Below, in pieces: positions 4,971 to 5,055 of a stretch of 5,055 bases of DNA (position 1 is its first letter; each line of letters starts with the position of its first letter). A program made the position numbers and the translations under genes. The notes under the pieces are model-generated. The model did no database searches. It had not been told where the DNA came from and saw nothing but the letters and a program-made list of their open reading frames with translations. The stretch covers positions 20,558-25,612 of the forward strand of contig PLQY01000038.1 in the NCBI GenBank assembly GCA_003160265.1. Reading direction: 5' to 3'. This stretch comes from Peptococcaceae bacterium (GTDB lineage Bacteria > Bacillota > DSM-12270 > Thermacetogeniales > Thermacetogeniaceae).

Positions 4971-4977
4971 CTCCTTT
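4971..4977 (-). promoter_or_regulatory. Ribosome binding site of the DUF606 gene
   Basis: Read on the - strand, AAAGGAG lies 10 nt before ATG 4960, slightly far but strong. The remaining sequence to 5055 shows no gene that I can support and no convincing - strand promoter. It contains a GC-rich patch (about 5008-5040) with only short, imperfect inverted repeats. Confidence 0.7.
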
Positions 4978-5055
4978 ATTTAGTAGTAAGTGCAGCGAAC
5001 ATGAGTGCCGGGCGCCGCTTGTGGGCGCGGGCTTTTCGCGATTGAACTGGAATCA

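Noticed and set aside
5008..5040. GC-rich inverted repeat as a terminator or operator at the right edge
   Set aside because: Only about 5 bp pair (GCGCC with GGCGC), with no T-run in either direction.
4710..5045. 111-codon + strand frame opposite and beyond the transporter
   Set aside because: It is a shadow of the - strand transporter gene, which has consistent membrane segments and a ribosome site. The + frame has neither.

Overview
The window is a sporulation and cell-envelope locus of an endospore-forming Firmicute, most likely a moderately high-GC anaerobic Clostridia (Peptococcaceae/Moorella-like). That placement is inferred from the gene set murA - spoIID - spoIIID - mbl, the gene families and the G+C-rich third codon positions. 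No species is claimed. All four genes are intact on the + strand. A small membrane transporter of the DMT/DUF606 type lies on the - strand at the right end.

Layout. Positions 1-152 hold one copy of a dispersed repeat, then an AT-rich leader with a weak promoter candidate and a strong ribosome site. murA (153-1424, TTG start) makes the first committed peptidoglycan precursor. Positions 1425-1709 contain no gene: they hold a good intrinsic terminator set inside unusual 7-nt-periodic repeats (GTGGTTA-type to the left, the complementary CCAACGA-type to the right). spoIID (1710-2705, GTG start) encodes the engulfment lytic transglycosylase. Positions 2706-3007 again lack a gene. They hold the second copy of the dispersed repeat (28 nt perfect, about 39 nt with one 25-nt insertion), a different heptamer run (TCGAACA-type), and a sigma-E-like promoter. 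spoIIID (3008-3256) is the mother-cell DNA-binding regulator and is followed by a textbook terminator. mbl (3475-4506) is an MreB-family actin with its own possible promoter. The DUF606 transporter (4508-4960, -) converges on mbl with one base between the stop codons.

How the genes work together. MurA supplies wall precursor. SpoIID remodels septal peptidoglycan during engulfment in the mother cell. SpoIIID tunes the sigma-E regulon; in Bacillus its targets include spoIID. Mbl directs wall elongation. The M23 endopeptidase gene (spoIIQ-type) that I recall lying between spoIID and spoIIID in many relatives is absent, and repeats occupy that gap.

I do not see a new defence, mobile or biosynthetic system. 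The less ordinary signals are the heptamer repeats, the dispersed repeat bracketing murA-spoIID, the missing M23 gene, a SpoIID that lacks the zinc-ligand motif I recall from clostridial homologues, and a small out-of-frame ORF across the mbl start.
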